Both the position numbers and the translations under genes were made by a program. Shown in pieces: positions 47,060-58,291 of a stretch of 64,000 nt of DNA. Source of the DNA: Ailanthus altissimus (taxonomy: Eukaryota; Streptophyta; Magnoliopsida; Sapindales; Simaroubaceae); contig OX327691.1 in assembly GCA_946807835.1 (NCBI GenBank), forward strand, positions 2,368,188 to 2,432,187, given 5' to 3'. Under the pieces are notes generated by a model, which saw only the letters and a list, made by a program, of their open reading frames with translations, was not told where the DNA came from and made no database searches. How positions within the stretch are numbered: position 1 is the first letter of the stretch; each line of letters opens with the position of its first letter.

Positions 47060-48339
47060 ATTAAATGCTCCATTTTTTTTAGTAATATCCATTAATTTGA
47101 TAATTTGTTGAGTCGGTGCATACCAACTTTCTAAACTAATTTATCAAAAGTTGATGCTGGTAAAGATTTAGTGAACAGGTCTATAAAATTATTGGTGGAG
47201 CATATTTGTTTAAAATTAATCTTCTTACTTTGTTATAGTTCATGAGTGTAGAAGAATTTTAGAAAAATATACTTGGTTCTATCTCTTTGATGTATCTGCC
47301 TTTAACTTGAGCAACGTAAGCAATATTATTTTCATATATTATTGTTAGAATATCTATTGCAGAAGATAGGTTGTATGTATTTTAGATGTAATGAATAATA
47401 TATTGTAGCTATATGCATTTTCTAGTTGCTTTATGTAGTGCAAGACTCTTAGTGAGGAGGTGTCAATAAAGATTTGCTTTGTGGATTGCCATAAGATTAT
47501 TATGAAGTAAAAACATATCCCGTTTGCAAGCATTCTTTTATAGGGATCAAATAAGTTTCCAACATTAATAGACTTAATGCAAAAATTACATTCAGTTTGA
47601 TGCATTGGGCTAGATATAATAAATCACCAATTACATTAAGATATGGTACTTCTGGACCAAATATTTTCCCATCATCTTCCTTAGGATGAAATGGATATTT
47701 TTTTGGGATCAAGAGACCGAATAATCATAGGGGTACTAAACAGATGAGCTTCATCCATATTGAATCTTCTTAAAATATTTTCGGTATAAGTAGATTGATG
47801 GATAAATATTCTATTTGATTTATGTTCGATTTGCAGACCGAAATAATATTTAATCTTCCTCAAGTTTTTCACTTCAAATTCTCTTTTTAAGTATTCTGTA
47901 ATCTTTAAGAGCTCTTCAGGAGTTTTGATTAGATTCATGTCATTCATCTATACAACGACAATGGCAAACTCAGAATTTGACTTCTTTATAAATACACATA
48001 GGCATATTAGGTCCTTTCTTATTAAATATTCATTTAGGCAGTTGTATCATATGCACCTATATTGTTTTGATCATTACAAAGATCTTTTGTAATTTGTTTG
48101 AATACGATTTATGATTACATATTTAGGCATATTGAATCCTTTAGAGATTTTCATATAAATATCTGTGTCAAGTGACCCATACAGGTAAGTTGTCACTACA
48201 TTCATAATTGTAAAACTGCCAATCTTATTAAAATGTAATTGTGTCCATTAAAGGGGAATAACTTTCAATCAACCCCAGGTTTATGCAAGAAAACTTAATC
48301 AAAGATTCTTGATTTTATATTTGGTGACCTCGTTGTTTC
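47060..48339 (-). pseudogene. Relic D RNase H end and reverse transcriptase
   Basis: Minus strand: RNase H C-terminus near 47100–47220 (NFIDLFTKSLPASTF); RT at 47354–48240. The RT palm is clear at 47681–47947 (EFEVKNLRKIKYYFGLQIEH, then HQSTYTENILRRFNMDEAH). The catalytic YVDD position reads stop-MND, so the enzyme is dead. Further upstream YLYGSLD/IYMKIPEGF-type words appear with stops near 48130–48220. The reading is cut at 48339 by a solo LTR and continues at 50549. Confidence 0.85.
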
Positions 48340-50548
48340 TGCTAGGGTCGCTGCTTACGTGCCATCCCTGAATGTACATATACTTGTGTATTTATACAAG
48401 TATACATTCCCTTTAAATCGCTAATACCTATTAATATGGTACTATACAATGTAACATCACAGACATTGTATGATCTAAAGGAGTTTAGATAAAGGGGCTA
48501 TAGTTAGCCACACTGAGAGATATAAATGCTAAATGTTAGCACAGCTAATACTCAGTGAAGATCCAAGAGTTGGAGCCTTGTTTGTAATGGAACATATACT
48601 TGAGAATATACTAGTAACTGCATAGTTATAATCAGGTGCCAGGAAATGCTAGTTGTGCAAGTATGTGTCTCAAATATTGTCCCTGATCTATTTCTGCTGA
48701 TGCGGGTCTATCGGTGGATACCTTTATATATAGATCAGCATATGTCGTACCTATAGGGTATAGATGGTTGTTCCTAACCAACTGAGAGCTTAGAGCTCGT
48801 ATTGACATATGGGTATCTAGTTAGGATTGGATATAGAACAGACTCACAAGGGCCTTCGATAGACACCTATATAAGCCGTCAACAGAGGGTTCTCTCTAGT
48901 TGAGTAGTATACGTGATCCTTTGACCTGAGTGCCATTGTGGACTTGTAAGTGATCCACCATACTTTGGTTCCACGCATGTTACAGACCTTTCATGGTGTG
49001 ACCGCTAGGTGTCGCTGGGTATGGTTCGATGCTTATAGAGTCCAGTGTGTACAGATATGGGGTCTGTCAGCTCGCATAGAGAGTTAGATATTCAGATGCT
49101 TCAAGCCTATATCTCAAAAAGTCTTATGGCCACAAGTATTAATCCTAGGAAAAAGTTTCCGCCAAGGTGGAACAATATGGCAAAGAAGTTTGCATATATT
49201 GTTCAGTGAGATACAAGTCTGGAGATATGACATGGATGAGCACTAGGGGATTTGACGGTGATAATCTATATCCCCAACACATTCAGGATATCATGACAGA
49301 ATGACTATACATGTGCGTTGTAACCTCAACTTGCATAGTTTAACGCGTTGATTTGTACATTCGTGACATATGCGTGGGGCAATGTTCACGGATTCATGAA
49401 ATAGTTCCATTTGAGGAATCAAGCATAGACATAGGAAGTCCCGCAATATGGAGTGTACTCATTGTACACTAAGGCAGCGTGCTGGATTAAATTGTTTAAC
49501 CCAAAAATATCCAGCACTATCACGAGAATACGTTCGTGTCTGTATTTAAGTGTTAAATATAATAATTAGTCAATAATTGTTATTTACTAATTATATAATG
49601 ACACATGACGCATTGTGGACTCTCGGTTGAGTTTACCCAAGTGTGGAATTTGGTGGGACCCACTAGGGGTATACTTGGTAACTATTCGCGAAGGGTAAAA
49701 TGATCATTTCACACATTGATTATTTAATTGTTAAATAATCAATAGTATCTCATTATAATATTATATTATATAATATTTTTTTATTAATGGTGTCAAATAG
49801 TTGGCATCTATTATTTATATTATATTATATTATTATTTTAATATATATATATGTGAGATGTGTGTGAAATTAGGAGTGAGTGTGTATGTGACGAGAAATG
49901 GAGAAATGGAAAGGAAATGAAAATGGTTGGTGCCGAGAAGAAGAAGAAGAAAGAAAAAGAAAAAGAGAAAAATAAAATTGTTTCATTTTTTCTTTTGGTA
50001 TCGAGTGAAGCAATTGTGAATTGCTTCAATCTCCATTTTTTATCGTCTTAGAGAAAAGAAAGAATACACACAACAAGCCATTTTATGGGTTTAAGAGTTA
50101 AACCTAGTGTGGCTATAGAGTTGCTGTTCTAGTTCGCTAAGCCCACCGAGTTGATTACTAGAACTGGCAATTGTGAATTGCTTCAATCTCCATTTTTTAT
50201 CGTCTTAGAGAAAAGAAAGAATACACACAACAAGCCATTTTATGGGTTTAAGAGTTAAACCTAGTGTGGCTATAGAGTTGCTGTTCTAGTTCGCTAAGCC
50301 CACCGAGTTGATTACTAGAACTGGCAACGAGTTGATCTCCATGCGGACTACGAGGATATACGTGTATAACTTTACACATTCAAATGATTTCTCAACCCTT
50401 TAAATATATTAATGTGATTAATATTTAATTTATTGTATTTATTGTATGATTTTAATGCTTCCGCGGCGTTAAATATGTATGTGATACGTATTTTAGGCAA
50501 TAAACACAATTGCACATGCATACACCTACGTATATTAGATCCCCAACA
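48340..50548 (+). mobile_element. Solo LTR of family K in relic D (2.2 kb)
   Basis: Starts TGCTAGGGTCGC and ends GATCCCCAACA; identical GTTTC 5-mers flank it (48335–48339, 50549–50553). Plus orientation: CTGATCTATTTC...CTTTGACCTGAGTGCC...GTGATCCACCATAC matches the reverse complement of element E LTRs. The shared left parts and the terminal inverted repeat (TGYTRGGG/CCCCAACA) fix both ends. It contains a 157-bp perfect tandem duplication. Open frames at 49838–50051 are purine-rich LTR sequence. Confidence 0.9.
50011..50324 (+). repeat. 157-bp perfect tandem duplication inside the solo LTR
   Basis: Unit 1 50011–50167 and unit 2 50168–50324 appear identical on reading. Each unit begins with CAATTGTGAATTG, itself a partial palindrome. 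Other family-K LTRs in the window do not show it. Confidence 0.9.
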
Positions 50549-51862
50549 GTTTCTATTATAATTTCGTACAAAAACTCATTTATATTTGTGGATTTGACAT
50601 CTTCAGGTGCCCAGACTATAAGTTTAAATATTTCATACTTGGCTAGAGAAGTTAATTCTATTTGAATTGCTTATTTCTATAGAGCTAGTCATATTTTTCT
50701 CTACATTGATCAATAGTTTATGCTCAAAATTATCATTCGTAATTTCAATAGCTACTGTAAATGAAAACACATCGTCGACAATTATTTCATAAAGTTTTCA
50801 CATTTCTCTTGTATAATTATAATTTGTACCATTTTACTCATTTTGAAATTCTTATACCTCTTTTAGGGCTAATGTCTCTTCTGAGACTTTTGTCTCTTTA
50901 GGGACATATGTCTCATTTAGGACTAACGTCTCTTCTAAAACTTTTGTTCTTTAAGTACTTGTGTTTCTTTAGGGACTTATGTCTCTTCGAGGACTTATGT
51001 CTCTTAAGGGACTTATGTCTCTTTAGGGACTTATATCTCTTCAGGGACTATTAACTCTTCTAATGTTAGTGATTTAGAGAATGCAAAGTTATTAAGTCGG
51101 GCATCATTTTCAACAGGATCTTGATTTTTCACTTTCTTCTTCTACAGAACAATAACTTTTCAACCAAGTGGTCTCCTACACTTCTGGCATGCAACAGACG
51201 ATTCATTAGGTACCTTTTGATTAGATTATTTTATAAAAATAATCACCCGAACTTATGTATTGTAGCTGGTATATATGACTTGGTTACTTTTGATGCATTT
51301 TGTAAATGCATCTGGTAATTCATTTGTAATTTTTAAAAATGAATAATCCTTCACACTTCATTTTCATATTAATTTGTGTGAGGATCCAAATAAGACATGG
51401 TAGTTTTTTTTCAAGAAACTTCATGCCTTATTTTAGGAGACAATTTTCTTTCCCCTAATAATAGGAATATTATTTCATTAAAATGGCAATCCTCAAATCG
51501 TGCGGTAAATAGATCACCCATCAAGAGTTCAAGATATATTATAATTGATGGTGAGTTAAAACCACCATAAATCCCTAAGCGGTATTGAGGTCTCATTTTA
51601 GTGTATTGTGGAGGTGATATAATCGTTAAGCATTTTACTAATCTATTTTTGTGTGAACATGTGGCACAAGATGTTCTATATTAATTATAACTTATATACA
51701 GTCATCAAATATTTTAGATGTAAACTCACCAACACTGTCTAAACATATGGTTTTAATAGGGTAGTCTAAGAATTGTGCCCTTAATCTAATAATTTGTGCT
51801 AATAATATAACAAATACAACATTTCGTGTAGACAGTAAACAAACATATGAATACCATGTAGT
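50549..51862 (-). pseudogene. Relic D integrase C-terminal half with hexapeptide-repeat linker
   Basis: Minus strand: integrase core text at 51660–51860 (VCLLSTRNVVF, LLAQIIRLRAQF, SVGEFTSK, followed by VPHVHTK), typical of Copia integrase around its second acidic residue, although that residue's context reads LDSVGEF. Then GIYGGF near 51540. Around 50868–51060 an 18-bp tandem repeat would encode a PKETQV-type hexapeptide, with most CAA codons changed to TAA. The segment lies between two solo LTRs. Confidence 0.8.
50868..51060 (-). repeat. 18-bp tandem repeat array (about ten units) in relic D
   Basis: Units like AGGGACTTATGTCTCTTT repeat with small changes. On the minus strand this is the hexapeptide linker of the integrase C-terminal region. 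Several units hold TAA where CAA would be expected. Confidence 0.8.
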
Positions 51863-53590
51863 TGTTGGAAATGTGCCCTAAAAGCATGATTATTTGTATT
51901 TAGGATACTACTGAAAATAATTAATAGAGGTTATTCATTCAATATTATACTTGCAATTATGATTGTTTTTATTCAAATATCATGAAATTTCTTGATTATT
52001 ATATGTAACTTTAAACTTTATATATAATAGTTATATACAAGAAGATTAAGTTTAAGCATAAAAATTTAAACAAGTCCTTAGTTTGAATGAAGATGGAAAC
52101 TTTATTTTGATAAATTATAAGTGCGGTCCATTTGTATTTTATATATAATAGTCTTATCTCAATCATTCTATGTGTTGACATAGAAAATGAAGGTACTTTA
52201 TATAATGTTAATTATATAGGACTAGATCATGATAATATTAATTATCTGTTAATCTCCGTTAGTAAAAGAAAATTATTTTATCATAATATAATTATATATG
52301 AATTTATCTTAATCCTGAGTGATTAATGAACTCCTATTCATTGAGTTATGTTTATTAATTTACAAGAAAAAGACTGTAAAATATATTCAGTCAATTATTA
52401 AGTATTTTATAAATGTAATAAAATGAATGGTTGAGAATATTTCTCACAAATATAGAATCCACTCCTTCTGAAAGGAAGTTAGATAAGTTGTTCCCTTGAT
52501 AATTGATATTGGTCTTGAACATAATGAACACTCAGTTTTCTTTAAGAGTTAAAGAAAATAATAAATTTGTGAATTTTACAAATTACATGTTCAAAATAGG
52601 ATCAATGTAGATCAAAGATAAAGATATAATTAGAGAGGTTAATAGGCACTCGACCTAGCTCTAATATGAACACTTATGGAGGGTTGATCTATATGAAATG
52701 ATTATTAAATGGACAAAGATAGTTTCTAGTTTTATAATTTATCTGCAAAATTAAGAGTTCAACTTTATATTTTTAGTAGAGTAATATAAAGTTAATAAAT
52801 AAATTTATATTAATTAAAGAGTTTAATCAAGTAATTTTATTTATTAGAGCTTAATTTTGTAGATCTATCAGGTCCCTATGTTGGCTCTATAAATACTAAA
52901 ATGAACTATTGGATTAATTGTAGGATCTAAAATATTAATTGGCCTAAGTTTAATTTAATTAAATGTATTAGGATAAATTAATTAATTTGATTGGTCCATG
53001 TTTAATTTGATTAAGCTTATTGTACTCAATCAATTGTTGGTCCAATCCATAATAGTTATGGAATTAAATAAAAAATTAGATTATTTATTTAAATTAAATA
53101 TTTAGATTATTTAATTAAATATTTAAATTATTTAATTAAATTAAATAATTAGATAATTATGAATTATCTAAATTATTTAATTAAAGATAATATTAGATAT
53201 TATATTTCTCCTTTTAATTATCTAAATTAAAATAATATAAATATATTATGTTATCTTAATCTTAAGTAGGATTAAGAGTTTAGATAAAATAAAGATTTTT
53301 ATACTATAAAAAAAAAATTTTAGAACACTTTTATGAATTTTTTATTAGTAAGCCCCTTTGGGCTAAATTTTTTTCTAGAGAGAAAAACAAATAAGAACAC
53401 AAATTTAGATTTTCTGAAACTTATCAACTCATCCACACTAGTAGTCTATTAGTAGGAGATACAATGTGAAAGATTTACTAGTATAAACAGAAAACATCCG
53501 TGAAAAATTCGCGATTGAAGTATTTTTCTTATACCATCTTGTTGCTAAATTAAAATAGACATAAATTTTTTTAAAAAAATCAATCATGCA
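51863..53590 (+). mobile_element. Solo LTR of family M in relic D integrase (1.73 kb)
   Basis: Starts TGTTGGAAATGTGCCC and ends AATCATGCA; flanks are GTAGT (51858–51862) and TTAGT (53591–53595), one mismatch. It aligns with the element H 5' LTR along its length. Ignoring it, the integrase frame of relic D is open across the site. TG...CA ends, no coding sequence. Confidence 0.9.
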
Positions 53591-55300
53591 TTAGTTGCAT
53601 CAATCAAAATCATAAAAAGTGAAAAATAATGTCCACATGATAAATGAATTTAATTCACAAATATCTCTTTGAAACTTTATAAAAATGATAGAGATTCTAG
53701 ACAAATCTTAAAAATGATGGTCTAACTACAAGTTTGGCTTTGTGAGTAAGTGGTACAAAAACGCTCATTAAATAATAAAATCTTTAGATTCTTTAATAGA
53801 TGTTCATGAGAATTTTCAATGGTCCTATGCATCACAATTAATCCTGGATGACCAAGGCGATTATGCCATAGCATAAATATTTTTAAAATTACTAAACTTC
53901 TTATTCATTATTGCATAACTTTCAATTGAATAGTACAAATTAGATGATAAGATAGAAATGTCTTCAAGTATGTATTTCTTATTTGAGATGTTGTATTTTT
54001 ATTTGAATTCTCAATATAATATCCATTTCGGCGGATATATTTAAAACTAAGCAGATTTCTTCTGGATCTGCCTGGGTATAAAGCTTTACTTATATATAAC
54101 TTTATTATACTTGCTAATAAGATTATTATTCTTCTAGAGCTTTCAATCAGATCTGCATAACCTGCACTATCAACCAAATAAGCATCTCAATTTTTTTAAA
54201 GTGGTCAATTCATTTGTAAACGTTATTCTTTACATAAAAGTTTATGGTAGATATTATGATGATAAAGGTCACATTTCATACAAAAAGACATAACATAAAA
54301 GTATAAATTAAAACATGATAATTAGTGTTCCCTTCTATTTCTCCAAAGAGATTAGAGATCTATATAAGTAAGATCTCTAAGATTTTAAGTCATTAATAAG
54401 ATTTATCTTTATATTTAATCCTTTTATCTTGGTAAATGCCTCATAATGCACTATATTAATAATTAATATTTTCATAATATTTAGGACATTTATTCTCTTA
54501 TCATTATATTTGTCTTGGTGTTTATTTGTTCTTTTAGTGTTCTTTCGCTCTTAGCACTTACGACCATCATAATGGTAATGATTGTACCTTCTTTCTCTCT
54601 CACAATTATATCCAACTTTGTTATAAATATTTGCATTCACTTATGGGAATGATTGAGATCCAGATGGACGTGATTCATAATTTTTCAATAAGAACTTATT
54701 ATTTTGTTTAGCAAGTAGAAGACATGATATTAATTTTGAGTATTTTAAATTGCCTTTTGTGATACTATTACTATAGAATAATATTAGAGGTATGAAAAGT
54801 TGAGAATTTCTTCTCTAACATATGTTGTTATGTAACTTTCTCGCCACACAATTTCGGTTGTGAGGTGGTTTTGATTAAAGTAGAATTGTATTTAACAATA
54901 ATTCTAAGATCATAAAATCTCAAATTTATCCACTCATATTTTACTTTTGGGAGGATCATATCATATCTTTCTTTTAGATTTTTCTAGAGGATTTGTAGGT
55001 CATCATATATTGAGCTTTCAGTCTTTCACGTAGATAATGACAGAGAAAAATTATAGTTCTCAATTTGTCCTACAAGAATACACCATTTTCTTTTTAATCA
55101 TTTTTTTAAAAATCATTGGTTTAGAGGTTTATTTTAGTATTCAATACTCATGATAGGTAATTTTTCATAGGCATCAAGTGCATGAATTTATAAATTTGTA
55201 AAAAACATTTTTAAAGGGCTTTAAATATAAAGAAATTAAAATTAGTATAATGAAATATAAATATTATTCAACAAATTCATAATATAGAACATAAATATCA
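53591..55300 (-). pseudogene. Relic D gag, protease region and integrase N-terminus
   Basis: Minus strand: the integrase core start near 53600–53660 (FLILIDA-type words); the pre-integrase zinc block near 53835–53880 (LWHNRLGHPGL); and a badly decayed gag zinc-knuckle region near 54540–54610. Further right the frame is unreadable. Stops are dense. Confidence 0.65.
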
Positions 55301-55964
55301 AAAGTAATATTTAGGAGGCATGACATTTTATATACATAAAATAATCATAATTAGGAGGTAAGACATTCCATATATTAGTAATATTGAGGGAGCATAGCCT
55401 TTCCATTGATAATAATGAAGAGGCATGGTCTTCTATAAATTAATAATAATGAGGAGTCATGACCTTCCATAAATTGATAATAATGAGGAAGCATGACTTT
55501 TCATAAAGTGATAATAAGGATGAGGCACAACCTTTTATATAACAATGAAGAATAGTAGCCTTTCATATGAAAAAGTAAATAAAAAATAAATTCAAAAATT
55601 ATGATATAGAACCTCAAGTTCTAAATTAATGAGATTAATTATTAGAATTTTTAATTCTAACTTATTGATTTGTTATGCAAGTTTCAAGTTGCATATAGAA
55701 TATTTGAATTTAAAATAATAAACATAATATAAATACAAGATAACTGATGCATAATATTATCCCTATTTGATATAGAAGATTTAAATAAATGGTAATCACA
55801 GTATATACTCATAAGGATTATATTATACAATAATATAAATACAATACAAATAATAATTAAATATAAATAAAATACGTAAAAATAAAGGAATATAAAATAA
55901 AGTAAGTCAATAACTTAATATAAAAGTTAAAAACTAAACTTACTTGGAAAATATATTGATAATG
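55300..55964 (-). other. Relic D leader with about 34-bp tandem repeats
   Basis: Six or so units of the type GAGGAAGCATGACCTTCCATAAATT..., starting near 55315, 55386, 55417, 55451, 55485 and 55522 (31–37 bp apart), then AT-rich sequence up to the 5' LTR. No clear primer-binding site remains next to the LTR. Confidence 0.6.
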
Positions 55965-56775
55965 TGTTATAAATAAATAATAAAAGGAAAAAATTAAAAA
56001 TAACTCAAGTACTGAAAGCTCTGAAAAATATTATAATATTTTTAAAAGTATTGGAAGTGAATGAATTATAAAAGAGACTGTACATATATTTACAGGCGAA
56101 AAGAAAAGTAAAATTCACCAATTTAACCATTCTTCCACTGCATTTTATACACCTCTTATTACAAGAGATGGCAAAATTCAGATTAGAATTTTTTTCTCGA
56201 ACCTGGAACTCGTGTTTAGCTCGTATTTTTTAGGGGCGGATCCTGTTAAGCCTGATTTTTTATTTTTATTTTTTTTTCAAAATATATTTATTGTTTTGGT
56301 AAATTTTAAATTTTTGGGATATTTATTTTATAAAATAATTGTTAGATTTGTATTTATAATTTATATTGTATAATTTATATTTATAGTTTAATATGTATAA
56401 TTTATATAAGTGACACGTATACGTATAATATGCATTTATAGTTTAAAATATATTTTTTATCTTTGTTACAACTTTTGTTTTTCAATTTTTTAGGTTAAAT
56501 TTAAATTTTTATAATATTTCTTTTATAAAATAATTGTTAGATTAATATATATATATATATATATTAAAGATTAGGAATGAATTTTATTTTTTTTTAAAAT
56601 TAAAAAATTAAAAAAAAAACTGGATCCAGGCTGAATCCAAGCTGAGCCCAAATTTGAATTTTTCAAAAAAGTTGAATTTGAATTTAAAAAAAAATCTATA
56701 TTTTTTCAGATCGGGCTTTTAATTTTTCTGAATCCAGATTTGAATTTAAACTTTTTTATCATCTCTATTACAACA
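55965..56775 (-). repeat. 5' LTR of relic D, split by a MITE
   Basis: Two parts, 55965–56164 and 56774–56775 (plus the duplicated target), together about 202 bp, matching the left LTR. The LTR end TATTACAACA is visible only when the MITE and one TSD copy are discounted. Confidence 0.85.
56165..56765. mobile_element. hAT-like MITE, 601 bp
   Basis: Ends GAGATGGCAAAATTC and ...TTTTTTATCATCTC (imperfect terminal inverted repeats of about 12–15 bp), flanked by exact 8-mers TATTACAA (56157–56164, 56766–56773). An 8-bp TSD with short TIRs is the hAT pattern. The interior is non-coding with short repeated words (TTTGAATTTAAA, GGATCCAGGCTGAATCC) and an (AT)n run at about 56543–56561. Confidence 0.85.
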
Positions 56776-56780
56776 ATTCT

Positions 56781-57298
56781 CAAATAATTATTTTTTCCAA
56801 AGCTATTGTAAAATGTTTTCGAAAATCTATACAAGTTTTGATATCTTAAAAAGTTAATTTCTACTTAATAATTTTGGAAATAATTTACCAAACACACTCA
56901 GGGTGATAAACTGCAAAAACAAATTTAAAAAAAAAATCGTTTTTGACAATTCAGTGTAACCTCGAACATAAAACTAAATTTATCAATCTGCAAATAATTC
57001 AAAATTTTCAGAAATGTTTTTTTCTAGGTTAACGATGAAAAGGGTGTAATTCGTCATAATTCAGGAACTCTGTTTGGATCCAAAGTTCATTAGACTAATC
57101 TTGGCCGAAAGCAAATGCTTTTCTTAAACCAAAAGCAAATGCCAAAAGTTTCCTTGTGTGAGAATACAAATAAAACAGAGGAATAGAATCGCTTGCCCCC
57201 CTCACTTCAACAAAGAATCCCCTTCCTCCTTATCTATTATAAACTACTGTTAAAGTCAACTGTATTGCCTGCCCTTAACCAGAAATTCTTCACAACAG
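56781..57298 (+). promoter_or_regulatory. DMP gene upstream region
   Basis: A TATA-like TATTATAAAC lies at 57235–57244, 55–64 bp before the ATG, preceded by a C/T-rich stretch (57195–57230). No other element is assigned. The retroelement boundary is only about 0.5 kb upstream. Confidence 0.45.
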
Positions 57299-57937
57299 AT
57301 GAACAAATGGATCAGCCAGGATCTTGAAGAATGCAGTGAGGACAACCGCGAGTATTACTTCCTGAATGATGACGACCCTGATGAATCTCAATACATTTAT
57401 ATGGTCAATGCAATTCTAAGTGGCTCTGCTCGTCTCAATGTTCTCTTACCAACAGCTACCATCCTTGCCTTCACCATACTTGCTCCTCTGCTAACTAACG
57501 ATGGCAAATGCACCCATCTCAGCCGCTGGTTGATGGGTTGTTTTGCAGTCTTACTGGCTGCCTCATGCATATTCTTTACGTTCACCGACAGCTTCCATAC
57601 TGCCAGTGGAAGGCTGTATTATGGGGTGGCAACATTCAGAGGGATATGGACTTTCAATGGAGGCAGGAAGAAACCATGTATGCCATCGGATTATAGGCTG
57701 AGATGGACAGATCTCTTCCATGCTTCACTTTCATTGATAGCATTTCTTGCTTTTGCAGGATCACACAGCGATGTTGTGGCATGCTATTATCCAGCAATGC
57801 CCCGGAAGATCATTAACACTGTTCCTCTTGTTGTTGGGTTTGTGATCAGTGTTCTGTTTGTGGTGTTTCCTTCCAAGAGAAAAGGAATTGGTTACCCTTT
57901 CTTGCTGCAAAGGGATGCTCTGTACAGTAGACGTTAA
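57299..57937 (+). CDS. DMP (DUF679) family four-helix membrane protein
   Basis: 212-residue intronless gene, the usual form of plant DMP genes. Membrane segments are at about 48–66, 78–95, 139–156 and 175–191, with both termini predicted cytosolic; the acidic N-terminus (8–35) is variable in the family. Family words present: LLPTATILAF (49–58), LTNDGKC (65–71), FTDSF (95–99), LYYGVATFRGIW (106–117), DYRLRW (131–136), CYYPAM (162–167), VFPSKRKGIGYP (189–200). DMP proteins sit in endoplasmic reticulum, tonoplast or plasma membrane; some act in senescence-related membrane remodelling, and DMP8/9 act in gamete fusion. The GGRKKPC loop suggests a particular subclade (perhaps DMP10-like), but from memory I cannot be firm. 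No frameshift, and every conserved block is intact. The start is the first ATG of the frame. Confidence 0.93.
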   Translation: MNKWISQDLEECSEDNREYYFLNDDDPDESQYIYMVNAILSGSARLNVLLPTATILAFTILAPLLTNDGKCTHLSRWLMGCFAVLLAASCIFFTFTDSFHTASGRLYYGVATFRGIWTFNGGRKKPCMPSDYRLRWTDLFHASLSLIAFLAFAGSHSDVVACYYPAMPRKIINTVPLVVGFVISVLFVVFPSKRKGIGYPFLLQRDALYSRR

Positions 57938-58291
57938 GAGGGGTTTTTTTTCCACAAATCCTAAATGCTAATGCAATTTTATCAAGAAATGTAAAAGTAA
58001 TTCTAAATTATATCCAAACATGTACAAGCATGGGAAGGTCAAAGAAAAAAGAAATGATTTCAATCCACAGCACACTAATTCCATCAAACTTTTTTCGGCA
58101 AGACAACTCAAGGTTCAGCAATTTGCATAATTCACAATTCTTTGAATTAATAAATACAAACTAGGAGGAAAAGGAGCACCATAAAGGTAAACATAAGTGC
58201 AAAGGTGAAATAATGAATTAATGGACATGTGAATTATTATTCATCGTCTCAAAAACCATCAAACTACAATTAGTAAAAAGCATGAATATGT
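57938..58291. other. Intergenic space between convergent DMP and GT47 pseudogene
   Basis: DMP 3' flank with a possible polyadenylation signal AATAAA at 58149–58154. No coding frame. Confidence 0.5.

Larger units (their letters stand above)
46646..56775 (-). mobile_element. Complete Copia relic D with three nested insertions
   Basis: LTRs of about 0.2 kb lie at 46646–46850 and 55965–56775 (the latter split by a MITE). Exact ATTCT duplications lie at 46641–46645 and 56776–56780. Minus-strand gag, integrase, RT and RNase H follow in Copia order. Subtracting the insertions at 48340–50548, 51863–53590 and 56165–56765 with their TSD copies leaves about 5.6 kb, a normal Copia length. The short LTRs and wording (RNase H end DLFTKSLPASTF) set it apart from families K and M. 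Confidence 0.9.

Noticed and set aside
49838..50051. Open frames rich in Ser/Phe or Lys/Glu
   Set aside because: Produced by a purine tract (GAAGAAGAAGAAAG) in the solo LTR 48340–50548.
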